Of a stretch of 64,000 nucleotides of DNA, positions 8,845 to 17,544 are shown piece after piece; the stretch's first letter is position 1, and each line of letters begins with the position of its first letter. This stretch comes from Chlamydia gallinacea 08-1274/3 (GTDB lineage Bacteria; Chlamydiota; Chlamydiia; Chlamydiales; Chlamydiaceae). Both the position numbers and the translations under genes were made by a program. Below the pieces are notes generated by a model, which saw nothing but the letters and a program-made list of their open reading frames with translations, was not told where the DNA came from and did no database searches. The stretch is from positions 496,001 through 560,000 of the forward strand of contig NZ_CP015840.1 in assembly GCF_000471025.2 (NCBI RefSeq), in the 5' to 3' direction.

Positions 8845-9519
8845 ATGCAAACTCTTGCTCGCTTATTTGGCCAATCTCCTTTTGCTCCTTTGCAAGCGCA
8901 TTTAGAAGTAGTTGCATTTTGTGTTCGGCAGATGTTGCCGATGTTTCTTGCTTTGCGTGACCAAGATTATCCACAAGTCCATGCTCTTGCTAAGACGATT
9001 TCAGATAAAGAATACCAGGCGGATTGTATCAAAAATGATATGCGTAACCATCTTCCCGTAGGCTTATTCATGCCTATATCTCGGGCAGGAATTTTAGAAA
9101 TTATTTCTATTCAGGATAGTATTGCGGATACGACTGAAGATGTCGCGATTTTGCTTACTGTCAGGGAGTTGCGTTTTTATCCTGAATTTGAATCCGTCTT
9201 TTCTCAATTTTTACATAAAAGTGTAGAAACTTTTGATTTTATTATGGCCGTTATCCAAGAATTCAATAAATTGCTTGAAAGCTCCTTCGGGGGACGTAAA
9301 GCGGATAAAGTCCGTTTTTTAGTTAGTCGTGTAGCAAAAGCAGAGCATGAATGTGATGTAATTCAGCGTCAGCTGATGCAAATTTTCTTTTCAGATGAAT
9401 TTGCAATTTCTACAAAGGAGTTTTACTTGTGGTTGCAAATCATTAAGCGTGTAGCGAGTATCTCGAATAGTTCAGAAAAACTTGCTTATCGCATTAACAT
9501 GACGTTAGAAGAAAAGTAA
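8845..9519 (+). CDS. PhoU-like DUF47 protein (phosphate transport accessory)
   Basis: 224 aa, all helical, of the DUF47/YkaA family that commonly sits immediately upstream of Pit-type phosphate permeases and is thought to modulate them. Family-like segments include DSIADTTEDVAILLTVREL (about residues 91-109) and the C-terminal AKAEHECDVIQRQL. Its stop is 7 bases before the permease start, so the pair is co-translated. Matches the position of C. trachomatis CT691. Confidence 0.88.
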   Translation: MQTLARLFGQSPFAPLQAHLEVVAFCVRQMLPMFLALRDQDYPQVHALAKTISDKEYQADCIKNDMRNHLPVGLFMPISRAGILEIISIQDSIADTTEDVAILLTVRELRFYPEFESVFSQFLHKSVETFDFIMAVIQEFNKLLESSFGGRKADKVRFLVSRVAKAEHECDVIQRQLMQIFFSDEFAISTKEFYLWLQIIKRVASISNSSEKLAYRINMTLEEK

Positions 9520-9526
9520 GAATGTC

Positions 9527-10807
9527 ATGCTTGCTCTAGTCATTTTTGTTCTTTTATGCGGTTTTTATACCTCATGGAATATAGGCGCAAATGATGTAGC
9601 AAATGCTGTGGGGCCTAGTGTGGGTTCTGGAGTATTAACTCTACGACAAGCAGTAATTGTTGCGATTATTTTTGAATTTTTAGGAGCTTTATTTCTTGGT
9701 AACCGCGTTGCAGGAACCATAGAGAGCCACATTGTCTCGGTTTCTGATCCTTTAATTGCGTCTGGAGACTATGTTTATGGAATGACAGGCGCTTTACTTG
9801 CCACGGGAGTTTGGCTACAGCTAGCCTCGTATTTCGGATGGCCTGTATCAACAACGCATTCTATAGTTGGGGCAGTTATAGGCTTTGGACTTGTTTTAGG
9901 AAAAGGAACTGTCATTTATTGGGGATCTATAGGGACAATTGTCATTAGTTGGATATTATCGCCTGTGCTAGGGGGATGTATTGCTTATCTTGTTTTTTCT
10001 TTTATACGAAAACGTATCCTGTATCGAGGAGATCCTGTTCAAGCTATCTTACGTATCGCACCTTTTCTGGTAGCTTTTGTCATTATTGTGTTAGGAGTCA
10101 TTATCGTTTGTGGAGGATTAATCACACGTTTTGTTCCCTATGCCTGGGCATTAGGTATTGTCTTCTTTTTGGGAGGATTAAGTTACATGCTTATGTTTGG
10201 CTATGTACATACTTCTCGGTGTTCTTATATTTCTGATTCTCCTAAGGTAGGGAGCTTAGTGTATCGCCTAAAAAAGTGTGGCGGTAATTATGGAAGAAAA
10301 TATTTGGTTGTTGAAAGAATTTTTGCTTATTTACAAATTATCATTGCTTGTTTCATGGCATTTGCTCATGGTTCTAATGATGTTGCCAATGCTATAGCTC
10401 CTGTAGCTGGGGTATTGCGCCAGCTCTATCCTCAAATGTACTCTTCTTATACATTGTTTGGGTTAATGATATTTGGTGGTATAGGCTTAATTATTGGATT
10501 ATCTATTTGGGGATGGCGTGTTATTGAAACTATAGGATGTAAAATTACTGAGCTTACGCCTTCTCGAGGATTTTCTGTAGGACTAGGAGCTGCAATTACT
10601 ATTGCTCTAGCATCAGCATTAGGGTTACCCATATCCACAACACATGTGGTTGTTGGTGCTGTATTAGGTATAGGTCTTGCCAGGGGGATTCACGCGATTA
10701 ATTTAAATATTATTAAAGATATCATCATGTCCTGGTTTATTACCCTGCCAGCAGGAGCTATACTCTCTATTCTATTTTTCTTTGCTTTAAGAGTGCTTTT
10801 CCATTAA
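9527..10807 (+). CDS. Pit-family inorganic phosphate permease
   Basis: 426 aa PHO4-family inner-membrane symporter with about ten to twelve hydrophobic helices. It has the two inverted family signatures: GANDVANAVGP near the N terminus (about 21-31) and GSNDVANAIAP near residue 282, each followed by a GWPVSTTHS/GLPISTTHV motif. It probably imports phosphate with a cation. It follows the PhoU-like partner and precedes pgk by 36 bases. Equivalent in position to C. trachomatis CT692. Confidence 0.94.
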   Translation: MLALVIFVLLCGFYTSWNIGANDVANAVGPSVGSGVLTLRQAVIVAIIFEFLGALFLGNRVAGTIESHIVSVSDPLIASGDYVYGMTGALLATGVWLQLASYFGWPVSTTHSIVGAVIGFGLVLGKGTVIYWGSIGTIVISWILSPVLGGCIAYLVFSFIRKRILYRGDPVQAILRIAPFLVAFVIIVLGVIIVCGGLITRFVPYAWALGIVFFLGGLSYMLMFGYVHTSRCSYISDSPKVGSLVYRLKKCGGNYGRKYLVVERIFAYLQIIIACFMAFAHGSNDVANAIAPVAGVLRQLYPQMYSSYTLFGLMIFGGIGLIIGLSIWGWRVIETIGCKITELTPSRGFSVGLGAAITIALASALGLPISTTHVVVGAVLGIGLARGIHAINLNIIKDIIMSWFITLPAGAILSILFFFALRVLFH

Positions 10808-10843
10808 AAATAGGGAAATCATCTTAGTAATTTTTCAAGGCAT

Positions 10844-12079
10844 ATGGATAGGTTAACAGTCAGAGATCTCTCCCCAGAAGAACAAAAAGTATTGGTACGG
10901 GTTGATTTTAATGTCCCCATTAAAGATGGAAAAATTCTCGATGATATACGCATTCGTAGTGCTATGCCTACGATTAATTACTTATTACAAAAGCGTGCTG
11001 CTGTCATTTTAATGAGCCATTTAGGGCGTCCTCAGGGGAATGGGTTTGAAGAGAAGTATTCACTACAGCCGATTGTTGAGGTTCTCGAGGGCTATTTGGG
11101 ACACCATGTTCCCTTGGCTCTTGCTTGTGTAGGAGAAGTCGCTCGCCAAGCTGTAGCGCAGTTATCTCCGGGTAGAGTCTTATTACTAGAAAATTTACGA
11201 TTTCATTATGGAGAAGAACATCCAGAAGAAGATCCCAAGTTTGCGGCAGAGTTATCTTCTTACGGGGATTTGTATGTGAATGATGCTTTTGGGACTTCTC
11301 ATAGGAAACATGCTTCTGTTTACACAGTGCCTCAAGCTTTCCCTGGAAAAGCAGCTGCAGGTTTCCTCATGGAAAAGGAACTAGAATTTCTTGGTAACCA
11401 TTTGTTAATTTCTCCTAAACGTCCCTTTACTGCCATTCTAGGTGGAGCGAAAGTATCATCAAAAATTGGTGTTATCGAAGCTCTGTTATCTCAAGTAGAT
11501 AATCTCTTACTGGCAGGCGGTATGGGATTTACTTTTTTAAAAGCTTTAGGAAAATCCTTAGGCAATTCTCTAGTTGAAGAGTCAGGTGTAGAACTAGCGC
11601 GGCGTGTAATCGAACTTGCTGAAAAAAACAAAGTGCGTATTTTCTTACCTAGTGACGTTAAAATTGCTAAGACATGTGCTCCCGGAGTTTCTTGGCAAGA
11701 AGCGTCGATAGGACAGGGGATTCCCCAAGGTTTTCAAGGTCTAGATATTGGAACAAAAACAGTTCAAGAATTTTGTAAGATTATTGACGCCTCAGCTACA
11801 GTATTTTGGAATGGCCCTGTTGGAGTTTATGAAGTTCCTCCGTTTGATCAAGGATCTATGGCTATTGCGAATTGCTTAGCTCGCCATCCTTCAGCTATTA
11901 CAGTCGTGGGGGGAGGAGATGCTGCTGCTGTTGTTGCGTTGGCGGGGTGTTCGACTCAGGTATCTCACGTATCCACAGGGGGAGGGGCGTCTCTTGAGTT
12001 TTTAGAAAAAGGCTTTTTACCAGGGACAGAAGTTCTCTCTCCTGCTCCGGAAAATACAAAGGATTCTGCTTCGGATTAG
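10844..12079 (+). CDS. pgk: Phosphoglycerate kinase
   Basis: 411 aa. Catalyses ATP formation from 1,3-bisphosphoglycerate in glycolysis. N-domain motif VRVDFNVP is at residues 22-29, MSHLGRP near 58, and the C-domain nucleotide motif GGGDAAAVV near 358. The ATG at 10844 is preceded by CAAGGCAT. The tail past the usual end (SPAPENTKDSASD) is a short polar extension. It is followed by an intrinsic terminator, so pgk closes this transcription unit. Confidence 0.97.
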   Translation: MDRLTVRDLSPEEQKVLVRVDFNVPIKDGKILDDIRIRSAMPTINYLLQKRAAVILMSHLGRPQGNGFEEKYSLQPIVEVLEGYLGHHVPLALACVGEVARQAVAQLSPGRVLLLENLRFHYGEEHPEEDPKFAAELSSYGDLYVNDAFGTSHRKHASVYTVPQAFPGKAAAGFLMEKELEFLGNHLLISPKRPFTAILGGAKVSSKIGVIEALLSQVDNLLLAGGMGFTFLKALGKSLGNSLVEESGVELARRVIELAEKNKVRIFLPSDVKIAKTCAPGVSWQEASIGQGIPQGFQGLDIGTKTVQEFCKIIDASATVFWNGPVGVYEVPPFDQGSMAIANCLARHPSAITVVGGGDAAAVVALAGCSTQVSHVSTGGGASLEFLEKGFLPGTEVLSPAPENTKDSASD

Positions 12080-12140
12080 GTCTCATTTTGTCCATCTTTT
12101 GAGTTTTCTAGCTTTTAACTTATAGATCTTGTTTAGATAA

Positions 12141-12176
12141 CCCCAGGCATCCTAGTGTCTGGGGATTTCTTTATTC
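12141..12176 (+). terminator. Rho-independent terminator after pgk
   Basis: CCCCAGGCA and TGTCTGGGG form a 9-bp stem (one G-U pair) around a 6-base loop at 12141-12164, followed by the T-rich ATTTCTTTATTC. It separates the pgk unit from the effector-like genes. Confidence 0.85.
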
Positions 12177-12217
12177 TATCTAGCTAAATCTTTGATTTTC
12201 AGTTGGATCTGCGCCTA

Positions 12218-12231
12218 TTTTGTAAGATAAT
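12218..12231 (+). repeat. Upstream 14-mer shared by two effector-locus genes, copy 1
   Basis: TTTTGTAAGATAAT occurs here, 135 bases before the likely start of the first effector-like gene, and again at 14689-14702 before the third gene of the locus. The GATAAT end resembles a -10 hexamer, with a weak TTGGAT 17 bases upstream in this copy. Confidence 0.4.
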
Positions 12232-12365
12232 TAAAATTATTATACATGAATTAATTATCCATCATTTTTTATTAAGTTTTAATAAACATTTATTTTTTTA
12301 TTTTAAAAAGTGTTCGCTTAATTGTTCTTCATTTTAAAATTAAAAATATAAATGTGGAGAAAATT
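12232..12365. other. Very AT-rich leader before the effector-like gene
   Basis: This stretch is mostly A and T, with runs such as TTATTTTTTTATTTTAAAAA. No reading frame longer than a few codons is open. It is probably a promoter or 5' untranslated region of a developmentally regulated gene. The only translation signal is GTGGAG just before the ATG at 12366. Confidence 0.4.
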
Positions 12366-13487
12366 ATGGGAATTAATCCAAGTCATCGTGGAGGAAATAA
12401 CGACCTATGGATTTCCAGGACGCCTGATCACGGAGAAGAGACGCAAGGATCCCAGTCTGTATCAGGGGAATTGGGTTCTCATAGGATTTCTACATCAGGT
12501 AAGGGAACATCCACAGGTATATTAAGTAGAATTGCTTCTACTGTACGGTCATTCTTTAGTATTTTTACTAGAAGTTCTGCTGGTAAAGGGGGCAAAGCTT
12601 CCACAGAATCTTCCATAAGATCGCGTCTTTCTGTAGAAGCTACGGGTGATGCGCGAGCAACAGAAGGTGCAGCGAGAGGATTACAAAAAAAGGGATATAC
12701 TCCAGGGAAACCTGTTTCTATCCCAACAGTTCCTACACCAACAGATACAGATAGTACAGGCTCTTCTTCTTCTATTCCTATCGTTGAGGGATTAAAATCT
12801 CATTTAGAAGCAAGTGCACAGTCAAGACAAGAACAAGTATCCAAACTAGCAGATCAAATAAAATCTCGTTGGACAAATTTAGAAAATACAGACGAGGTGA
12901 ATTATACAGTAACAGGTTTACAAACACTAGTTGGGGGATTAGCTAATACACGTCGAGCTTTGACTAGAGAATTACAGTTAACACGATCTGGTGCGAATGA
13001 TTCTACTATTGATGAGATGAAAACACTATCCCAATCACTTTGGAGTTACGCTGCTAAAGATCATGATCAAAATGGGGAATCAGAATTATTTAGCTTGTTG
13101 GTCCACCTATCTTTTGGGGGTCCCTCCTTGGATTCTTCTACTACAATACAAGATTATGCGGATGACCTTGTTGATCTCCATAGTGAAGATGGATTTTTAG
13201 ATGAACAGGCACAGGATATGCTTTCTGAATTTGCAGAGAAGATGGACAGTTTAAGAAGTAGTTCATTGAATGATGCGAATCGCGCATGGGCAAATTTTAT
13301 TAACAGAGGCGAAGTCGCTGTGCGGGGGGTTGCTAACCGAGAATTAGCAGCCAATGTAGGTAAATATGATCATGCGGATATGCAAGAAAATGTCGAATGG
13401 AATTTATCTGCATTAACTTCATTGCAACAACTTGATCCTGATGTATTTGTAACGACCATGGGAGTCTTAGCTTCGGATGTTTTATAG
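12366..13487 (+). CDS. Putative type III secreted effector in the TmeA/SINC locus position
   Basis: 373 aa from ATG 12366, chosen because TGGAG sits 6 bases upstream; GTG at 12354 would bury that site. It lies directly after pgk, where C. trachomatis has the type III effector TmeA (CT694) and, as I recall, related species carry diverged effectors such as SINC. The N terminus is polar, rich in Ser/Gly/Thr and without a signal peptide, as in type III substrates. Residues 51-69 (GILSRIASTVRSFFSIFTR) form a basic amphipathic helix like the membrane-localisation segment of CT694. A Ser/Thr/Pro linker follows, then a helical C-terminal domain. I see no catalytic motif. Effector identity is inferred from position and features, not homology. 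Confidence 0.6.
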   Translation: MGINPSHRGGNNDLWISRTPDHGEETQGSQSVSGELGSHRISTSGKGTSTGILSRIASTVRSFFSIFTRSSAGKGGKASTESSIRSRLSVEATGDARATEGAARGLQKKGYTPGKPVSIPTVPTPTDTDSTGSSSSIPIVEGLKSHLEASAQSRQEQVSKLADQIKSRWTNLENTDEVNYTVTGLQTLVGGLANTRRALTRELQLTRSGANDSTIDEMKTLSQSLWSYAAKDHDQNGESELFSLLVHLSFGGPSLDSSTTIQDYADDLVDLHSEDGFLDEQAQDMLSEFAEKMDSLRSSSLNDANRAWANFINRGEVAVRGVANRELAANVGKYDHADMQENVEWNLSALTSLQQLDPDVFVTTMGVLASDVL

Positions 13488-13513
13488 TATAGAAAAAGGG
13501 AAATAAAAGAATT

Positions 13514-14662
13514 ATGGGATCTCCTGTGCAAGGCGGTAATGGAGGCGTAGAGCCTCCTTGGCGTGACCTTTTCGACAACCGTACAGATTCTAATTCTGAA
13601 GGAGAAGAGGCTGATGTAGATCAGCGGATTACGGATCATGTGAGTTCTGTTTTTAGTTCTCATCCAGAGTCTGGCATTCCTCAGGCCAGTCCATCTTCTG
13701 AGATGTCCAGTGATCTTCCTGAGCGTTTAGAAGCGAGTCTTCATAGCAAAGGATTTTTTAAATCTCTTCTTCAAAGAATACAGCGTGCTGTGCTTAGAAT
13801 CTGGTCATTACGATCAAAAGCTCCTCATGATGAATGTACTTCAAGTTATCGTGCGCTGTTTGAAGATACAGAAATACGTGAAACTCTTGTTTCTGAAGCG
13901 CAAAGTGTTCCTCCTCCTGCTCGAGGCTGCTTAGCTTCTATAAGGCAGTTTTTCTTAGATACACTTAGAAAGATGTGTAGCTGTATTTATAAAAAGAAAT
14001 CCGCATCCCTCATCAATTTTTGTGGTTTAGATCCAGAAAGTCCTGAAGGGACTATAGCCATTGCTTTATTATTACGCATGGCAAGTAAGTGGGCATTAAC
14101 TGAATTCTCCTCTCTTGAGCAACAACCACAAACTTCTCAAGATCAGCATGCATTTCTCTTACAAGACGCCGAAGATTCTTTTAAAATTATGACTATATTT
14201 CAAAAGTTAATCCAAGGGAGATCTACAGGAGATTCCTTAACAGTCATACGTGGAATAGCGAAATTAGCCTGCTCAGTATCTAGCTACCAGGGAAACTACC
14301 AAAAAGCCGTACAATCTCTAAGTAAAAGAGATTATAAGCGTGATTATTCTGAAATTCTTTTAGGAGCTAAGCAACTCGATATTCTTGCAAGTAAAGGAAT
14401 TGAAGAGCAAATGACATTAAAACACATGATGATGTCATTATGTGTCACTTACAATCAGTTATTAGGAGAGTTTCTAAGTTTATGGGGAGATGCCATACAA
14501 AACAATCCTACAGGAGTTCGGTATGACTTTGTTGTTCAAGTAGTTGAAGCTAATCTTCCTATTTTGCAGGAAGCCTATGTTTTGAACCCCCAGCTTTATG
14601 AGCGTATGTTAGATGATGCTATTTGTCATTTTTTCTTTGTTCCTCAGGTAAATGAAAATTAA
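13514..14662 (+). CDS. Putative type III secreted effector in the TmeB locus position
   Basis: 382 aa, 26 bases after the previous gene and probably in the same transcript. This is the CT695/TmeB position. The N-terminal 70 residues are acidic, Ser/Pro-rich and probably disordered. Two basic amphipathic segments follow: GFFKSLLQRIQRAVLRIW at about 80-97 and CLASIRQFFLDTLRKMCS at 139-156. The second ends in a Cys/Lys cluster that could contact lipid. The C-terminal 220 residues are helical. No signal peptide or enzymatic motif is visible. Two membrane-binding-like helices with no export signal fit an injected protein that acts at host membranes. Confidence 0.6.
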   Translation: MGSPVQGGNGGVEPPWRDLFDNRTDSNSEGEEADVDQRITDHVSSVFSSHPESGIPQASPSSEMSSDLPERLEASLHSKGFFKSLLQRIQRAVLRIWSLRSKAPHDECTSSYRALFEDTEIRETLVSEAQSVPPPARGCLASIRQFFLDTLRKMCSCIYKKKSASLINFCGLDPESPEGTIAIALLLRMASKWALTEFSSLEQQPQTSQDQHAFLLQDAEDSFKIMTIFQKLIQGRSTGDSLTVIRGIAKLACSVSSYQGNYQKAVQSLSKRDYKRDYSEILLGAKQLDILASKGIEEQMTLKHMMMSLCVTYNQLLGEFLSLWGDAIQNNPTGVRYDFVVQVVEANLPILQEAYVLNPQLYERMLDDAICHFFFVPQVNEN

Positions 14663-14688
14663 TTGTTGTTAGGTGGAGGAACGACATT

Positions 14689-14702
14689 TTTTGTAAGATA
14701 AT
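14689..14702 (+). repeat. Upstream 14-mer shared by two effector-locus genes, copy 2
   Basis: Exact TTTTGTAAGATAAT, identical to 12218-12231. It is followed at 14733-14752 by a small hairpin (GTGTTT / AAACAC) before the third gene of the locus. The -35 region here is poor, a feature reported for many late chlamydial promoters. Confidence 0.4.
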
Positions 14703-14781
14703 AACAATAGTGAAATAAAAATAATGCAATTATGTGTTTTAGAGAATAAACACAAAACCTATAGGGTTGCATGATTTTTTT

Positions 14782-15948
14782 ATGATGTTAGATTTACGAT
14801 TTTCTGTAGATTACTATCTTCGTGTGTTAGAATTAGCTATTCGCGATGAATCTAGAATTCTTGTGTATGATCAAAAACAGCTGCTTTTAGAGGCATGGCC
14901 TCGTCATCAACCTGTATCTGTTGCGCAGGACGCTTCATTAGCAACTATAAAACAAGCAATTCAAGAGATTTTTTCTCGAACAGCAATTTCTTATTCTGTA
15001 TCGGGAAGGCTTTTATCTATTATCGATATGCGTTTGCGTCAGGAACGATCCTATACGCGTTTATTTTATTGGCTATTTCGTAGAGAAACTTATGAGAGTA
15101 AAAAAGCTGTTGTTCAGAAGTTGCTCTCTTTGAAGGAGATTCTTTTTCTTGAGTATCACCGTCTGATTAGAAAAATTTCTATTTCTGCAGATAGGGCGCT
15201 TACAAAGGCAAAAACAAACTTTTCTTCTTGGGAGGATTTTTCCCACGAAGTGACCTTACCAACAACAGAAATACAAACGCCTACTTCTATTGTGCAAGAG
15301 AGCCTAGCTGCAGAATCTTCTTCTCAAGTGCTAATGGATGCATTAATGACCCTGTTAGAAACACGCTCAGGACACCATCCCTTAAGTTTAGAATTACTTG
15401 AGCAGTTTATTTCTGAGAAAAGTACGCCTTTACATATCTTATCGGAGAAAAATTATTATTTTTTATCTCAACTAAAGAATGTGTATCTCAGGAGTCGCGA
15501 AGATTTTCAGGCGATTATCGTAGGAATGCTGACAAATTCGTTAACCGAAGTTCTTACAAATTCTTTGGTAGGTTCACAGATACTCACGGCTCAGGGAAAA
15601 ACTTGGGTACATGCTTGGCAGGAATTTACAGAGCATTCCCCTCAGGAAAGTGCCATGTCTAAAGGGTTCTTAGCAGAAATTTTACGCTATCTACTTGCTG
15701 AGGACATTCAAACATGCGCAGCCACTTCTACTACTTATGATGCGACTCCTGAGCAAATTGGGAATTTATATAGTATTCGCGATGTCGATCCTATCCTCTG
15801 GAGCAAAATGATTCGCCTACTTCTTATGCGCTGGTTGTTAGACTATGACAACAAAGTGTACTCTCTTTTGAAAAAAAGTATCAATTCTTCTACTCCCCAT
15901 CCTACGTGGTGGCAGTCAATAATCCGCAAAGTTAAAAAATATTTATAA
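14782..15948 (+). CDS. Chlamydia-specific protein, CT696 position, unknown function
   Basis: Soluble-looking, largely helical protein of 388 aa if translated from ATG 14782 (another ATG follows at 14785). The frame can be extended to TTG 14767, but the only purine-rich site (AGGG at 14763-14766) abuts that codon, so the start is uncertain. It has no signal peptide and no membrane span. There are several Arg/Lys-rich helices (for example FYWLFRRETYESKKAV) and a basic C terminus RKVKKYL. It is third in the locus after two effector-like genes; whether it too is secreted cannot be read from the sequence. Confidence 0.7.
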   Translation: MMLDLRFSVDYYLRVLELAIRDESRILVYDQKQLLLEAWPRHQPVSVAQDASLATIKQAIQEIFSRTAISYSVSGRLLSIIDMRLRQERSYTRLFYWLFRRETYESKKAVVQKLLSLKEILFLEYHRLIRKISISADRALTKAKTNFSSWEDFSHEVTLPTTEIQTPTSIVQESLAAESSSQVLMDALMTLLETRSGHHPLSLELLEQFISEKSTPLHILSEKNYYFLSQLKNVYLRSREDFQAIIVGMLTNSLTEVLTNSLVGSQILTAQGKTWVHAWQEFTEHSPQESAMSKGFLAEILRYLLAEDIQTCAATSTTYDATPEQIGNLYSIRDVDPILWSKMIRLLLMRWLLDYDNKVYSLLKKSINSSTPHPTWWQSIIRKVKKYL

Positions 15949-15996
15949 CTTTTTCAAAAGCACAATAAACCTACTGAGGTGTATACTTGTTGTGTT

Positions 15997-17094
15997 ATGA
16001 TCCCATTTCGCTTGTATCATCTCTATGCCTTGCTGAAGGCAGTGCATAGCACTCCCCTAGGGGAAGCAAATCGCTTGGCCATGTACTTTAAACAGCACCG
16101 CTCCCTGGGGTCTAAGGATCGTCAGTGGATTAGCTCACGCCTGTTTGCAGTTCTTCGTCACCAACGTTTGTTAGAAGCCCTACTTACAAAGGAAAATAAA
16201 GAAATATCTCCCGAGAATTTAGTCTCTAAGTTGGACGAGGGAGCTCTGGAAAATATTGCTGCCTATAAAGAGTTCCCCTGGCCTATACGGTATTCTGTAT
16301 CTGATGATCTTGCCGTATGCTTAATCAAGGATTATGGAGAGGAAAAAGCTCAGGAAATTGCTAAGTGGTTTTTGCAGGAAGCTCCCCTGTCTATTCGTGT
16401 GAACACACGTAGGATTTCCGTAGAGGATCTTCAACAATCTTTAGGTTATCCTTGTACATTGGGAGAAACTCCTGGATCACTAAATTTTTTAAAGAGATAT
16501 CCTTTACAGTCGAGTTTGGCATTTCGTCAGGGATTATTTGAAATTCAAGATGAATCATCACAAAAAATTACTTTAGAAATTCCTGTAACAAAACAGGACC
16601 GTGTTTTAGATTTTTGCGCCGGAGCAGGAGGAAAGAGCCTTATACTTGCTGAAAAAGCACGACATGTTGTTCTACATGATTGTCGTCAAAAGATATTGCA
16701 AGAGGCAAAACATCGTTTATTACGTGCAGGGTTAAGAAATTTTTCTATTCAGAGAACAAAGTCTTTAAAGAATCAGCGTTTTTCCCTAGTTGTTGTTGAT
16801 GCTCCTTGTTCAGGAAGTGGGGTATTCCGACGCCATCCAGAAAAGAAAATTTTATTTTCACGCCAAGAGTTACTACAACATTCCTATGCACAAAGACAAA
16901 TTCTAGAAGAAGCAGTTCGCTATGTCCAGAAGGGAGGAAGACTTGTCTATATTACCTGTTCCCTACTTTCCTTAGAAAATGAAAAACATAGTGCTTATAT
17001 GTTGTCTTTAGGATGGAAGCCAGAGCGCATTACTCATATACTTGCTCCAAACCGAGGGGATAGTTTTTTTGCCGCGCATTTTATTCGTAAATAA
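15997..17094 (+). CDS. rsmB: 16S rRNA (cytosine-5) methyltransferase, RsmB/Sun type
   Basis: 365 aa from ATG 15997; the frame runs back to GTG 15979, but neither codon has a well-spaced ribosome site. SAM-dependent RNA m5C methyltransferase. Motif I DFCAGAGGKS is at about 205-214, motif IV DAPCSGSG carries the conserved Cys near 271, and motif VI YITCS has the catalytic Cys near 321. It is shorter than E. coli RsmB (429 aa) because the N-terminal NusB-like domain is reduced. It corresponds to CT553, so this is where the gene order departs from C. trachomatis. Confidence 0.88.
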   Translation: MIPFRLYHLYALLKAVHSTPLGEANRLAMYFKQHRSLGSKDRQWISSRLFAVLRHQRLLEALLTKENKEISPENLVSKLDEGALENIAAYKEFPWPIRYSVSDDLAVCLIKDYGEEKAQEIAKWFLQEAPLSIRVNTRRISVEDLQQSLGYPCTLGETPGSLNFLKRYPLQSSLAFRQGLFEIQDESSQKITLEIPVTKQDRVLDFCAGAGGKSLILAEKARHVVLHDCRQKILQEAKHRLLRAGLRNFSIQRTKSLKNQRFSLVVVDAPCSGSGVFRRHPEKKILFSRQELLQHSYAQRQILEEAVRYVQKGGRLVYITCSLLSLENEKHSAYMLSLGWKPERITHILAPNRGDSFFAAHFIRK

Positions 17095-17114
17095 TAAGAT
17101 GGCCTTTTCCCTAC

Positions 17115-17462
17115 CTATGAAGATGTGCCCGTGGTGAGCAATGTAATTCTATTTAGAATAATAGAAACCAATAAGTGATGACACAAACTGCTTTTTTCAG
17201 AAAATTGCTCGAATTGCAATAAAATGTGCAGCAAGTGACTCGGATTATTCCAAATTTCAGGCCGCTTAATTGCGGTAATGACATGGTGTAAGAAATGAGT
17301 ATATTGTTCTTCTTGAATTTCCTTATAATTTTTCAACCAATGTTTGGTTATTCCTAAACAGAAATGTCTTGAGGAATGATCTAAAGTTGGCATAGCAGCT
17401 TCCCCCAGCCCCAGAGATAAAAACATAAAGATACATAAGCTAAAACAGACATACCTACGCAT
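17115..17462 (-). CDS. Small exported protein, CT552 position, unknown
   Basis: 115 aa. A clear Sec signal peptide starts the protein (MRRYVCFSLCIFMFLSLGLGEA, likely cleaved after Ala22 or Ala23). The mature part is helical, His- and Cys-containing (SSRHFCLGI, SSLCHHLL) and about 90 residues long. It converges on rsmB 20 bases away and lies downstream of dacF on the same strand. No family recognised; probably periplasmic. Confidence 0.7.
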   Translation of the reverse strand: MRRYVCFSLCIFMFLSLGLGEAAMPTLDHSSRHFCLGITKHWLKNYKEIQEEQYTHFLHHVITAIKRPEIWNNPSHLLHILLQFEQFSEKSSLCHHLLVSIILNRITLLTTGTSS

Positions 17463-17544
17463 AATTTTTCTCCGATCTCATGAACTCGCAACAGCTTATG
17501 CAAAAACAGAGTTTTTATATAAGTTAAATAAAAATTATTCATTT

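Noticed and set aside
13154..13663. Overlapping reverse-strand frames under the effector-like genes
   Set aside because: Basic, His/Arg/Ser-rich translations typical of antisense shadows; no ribosome sites.
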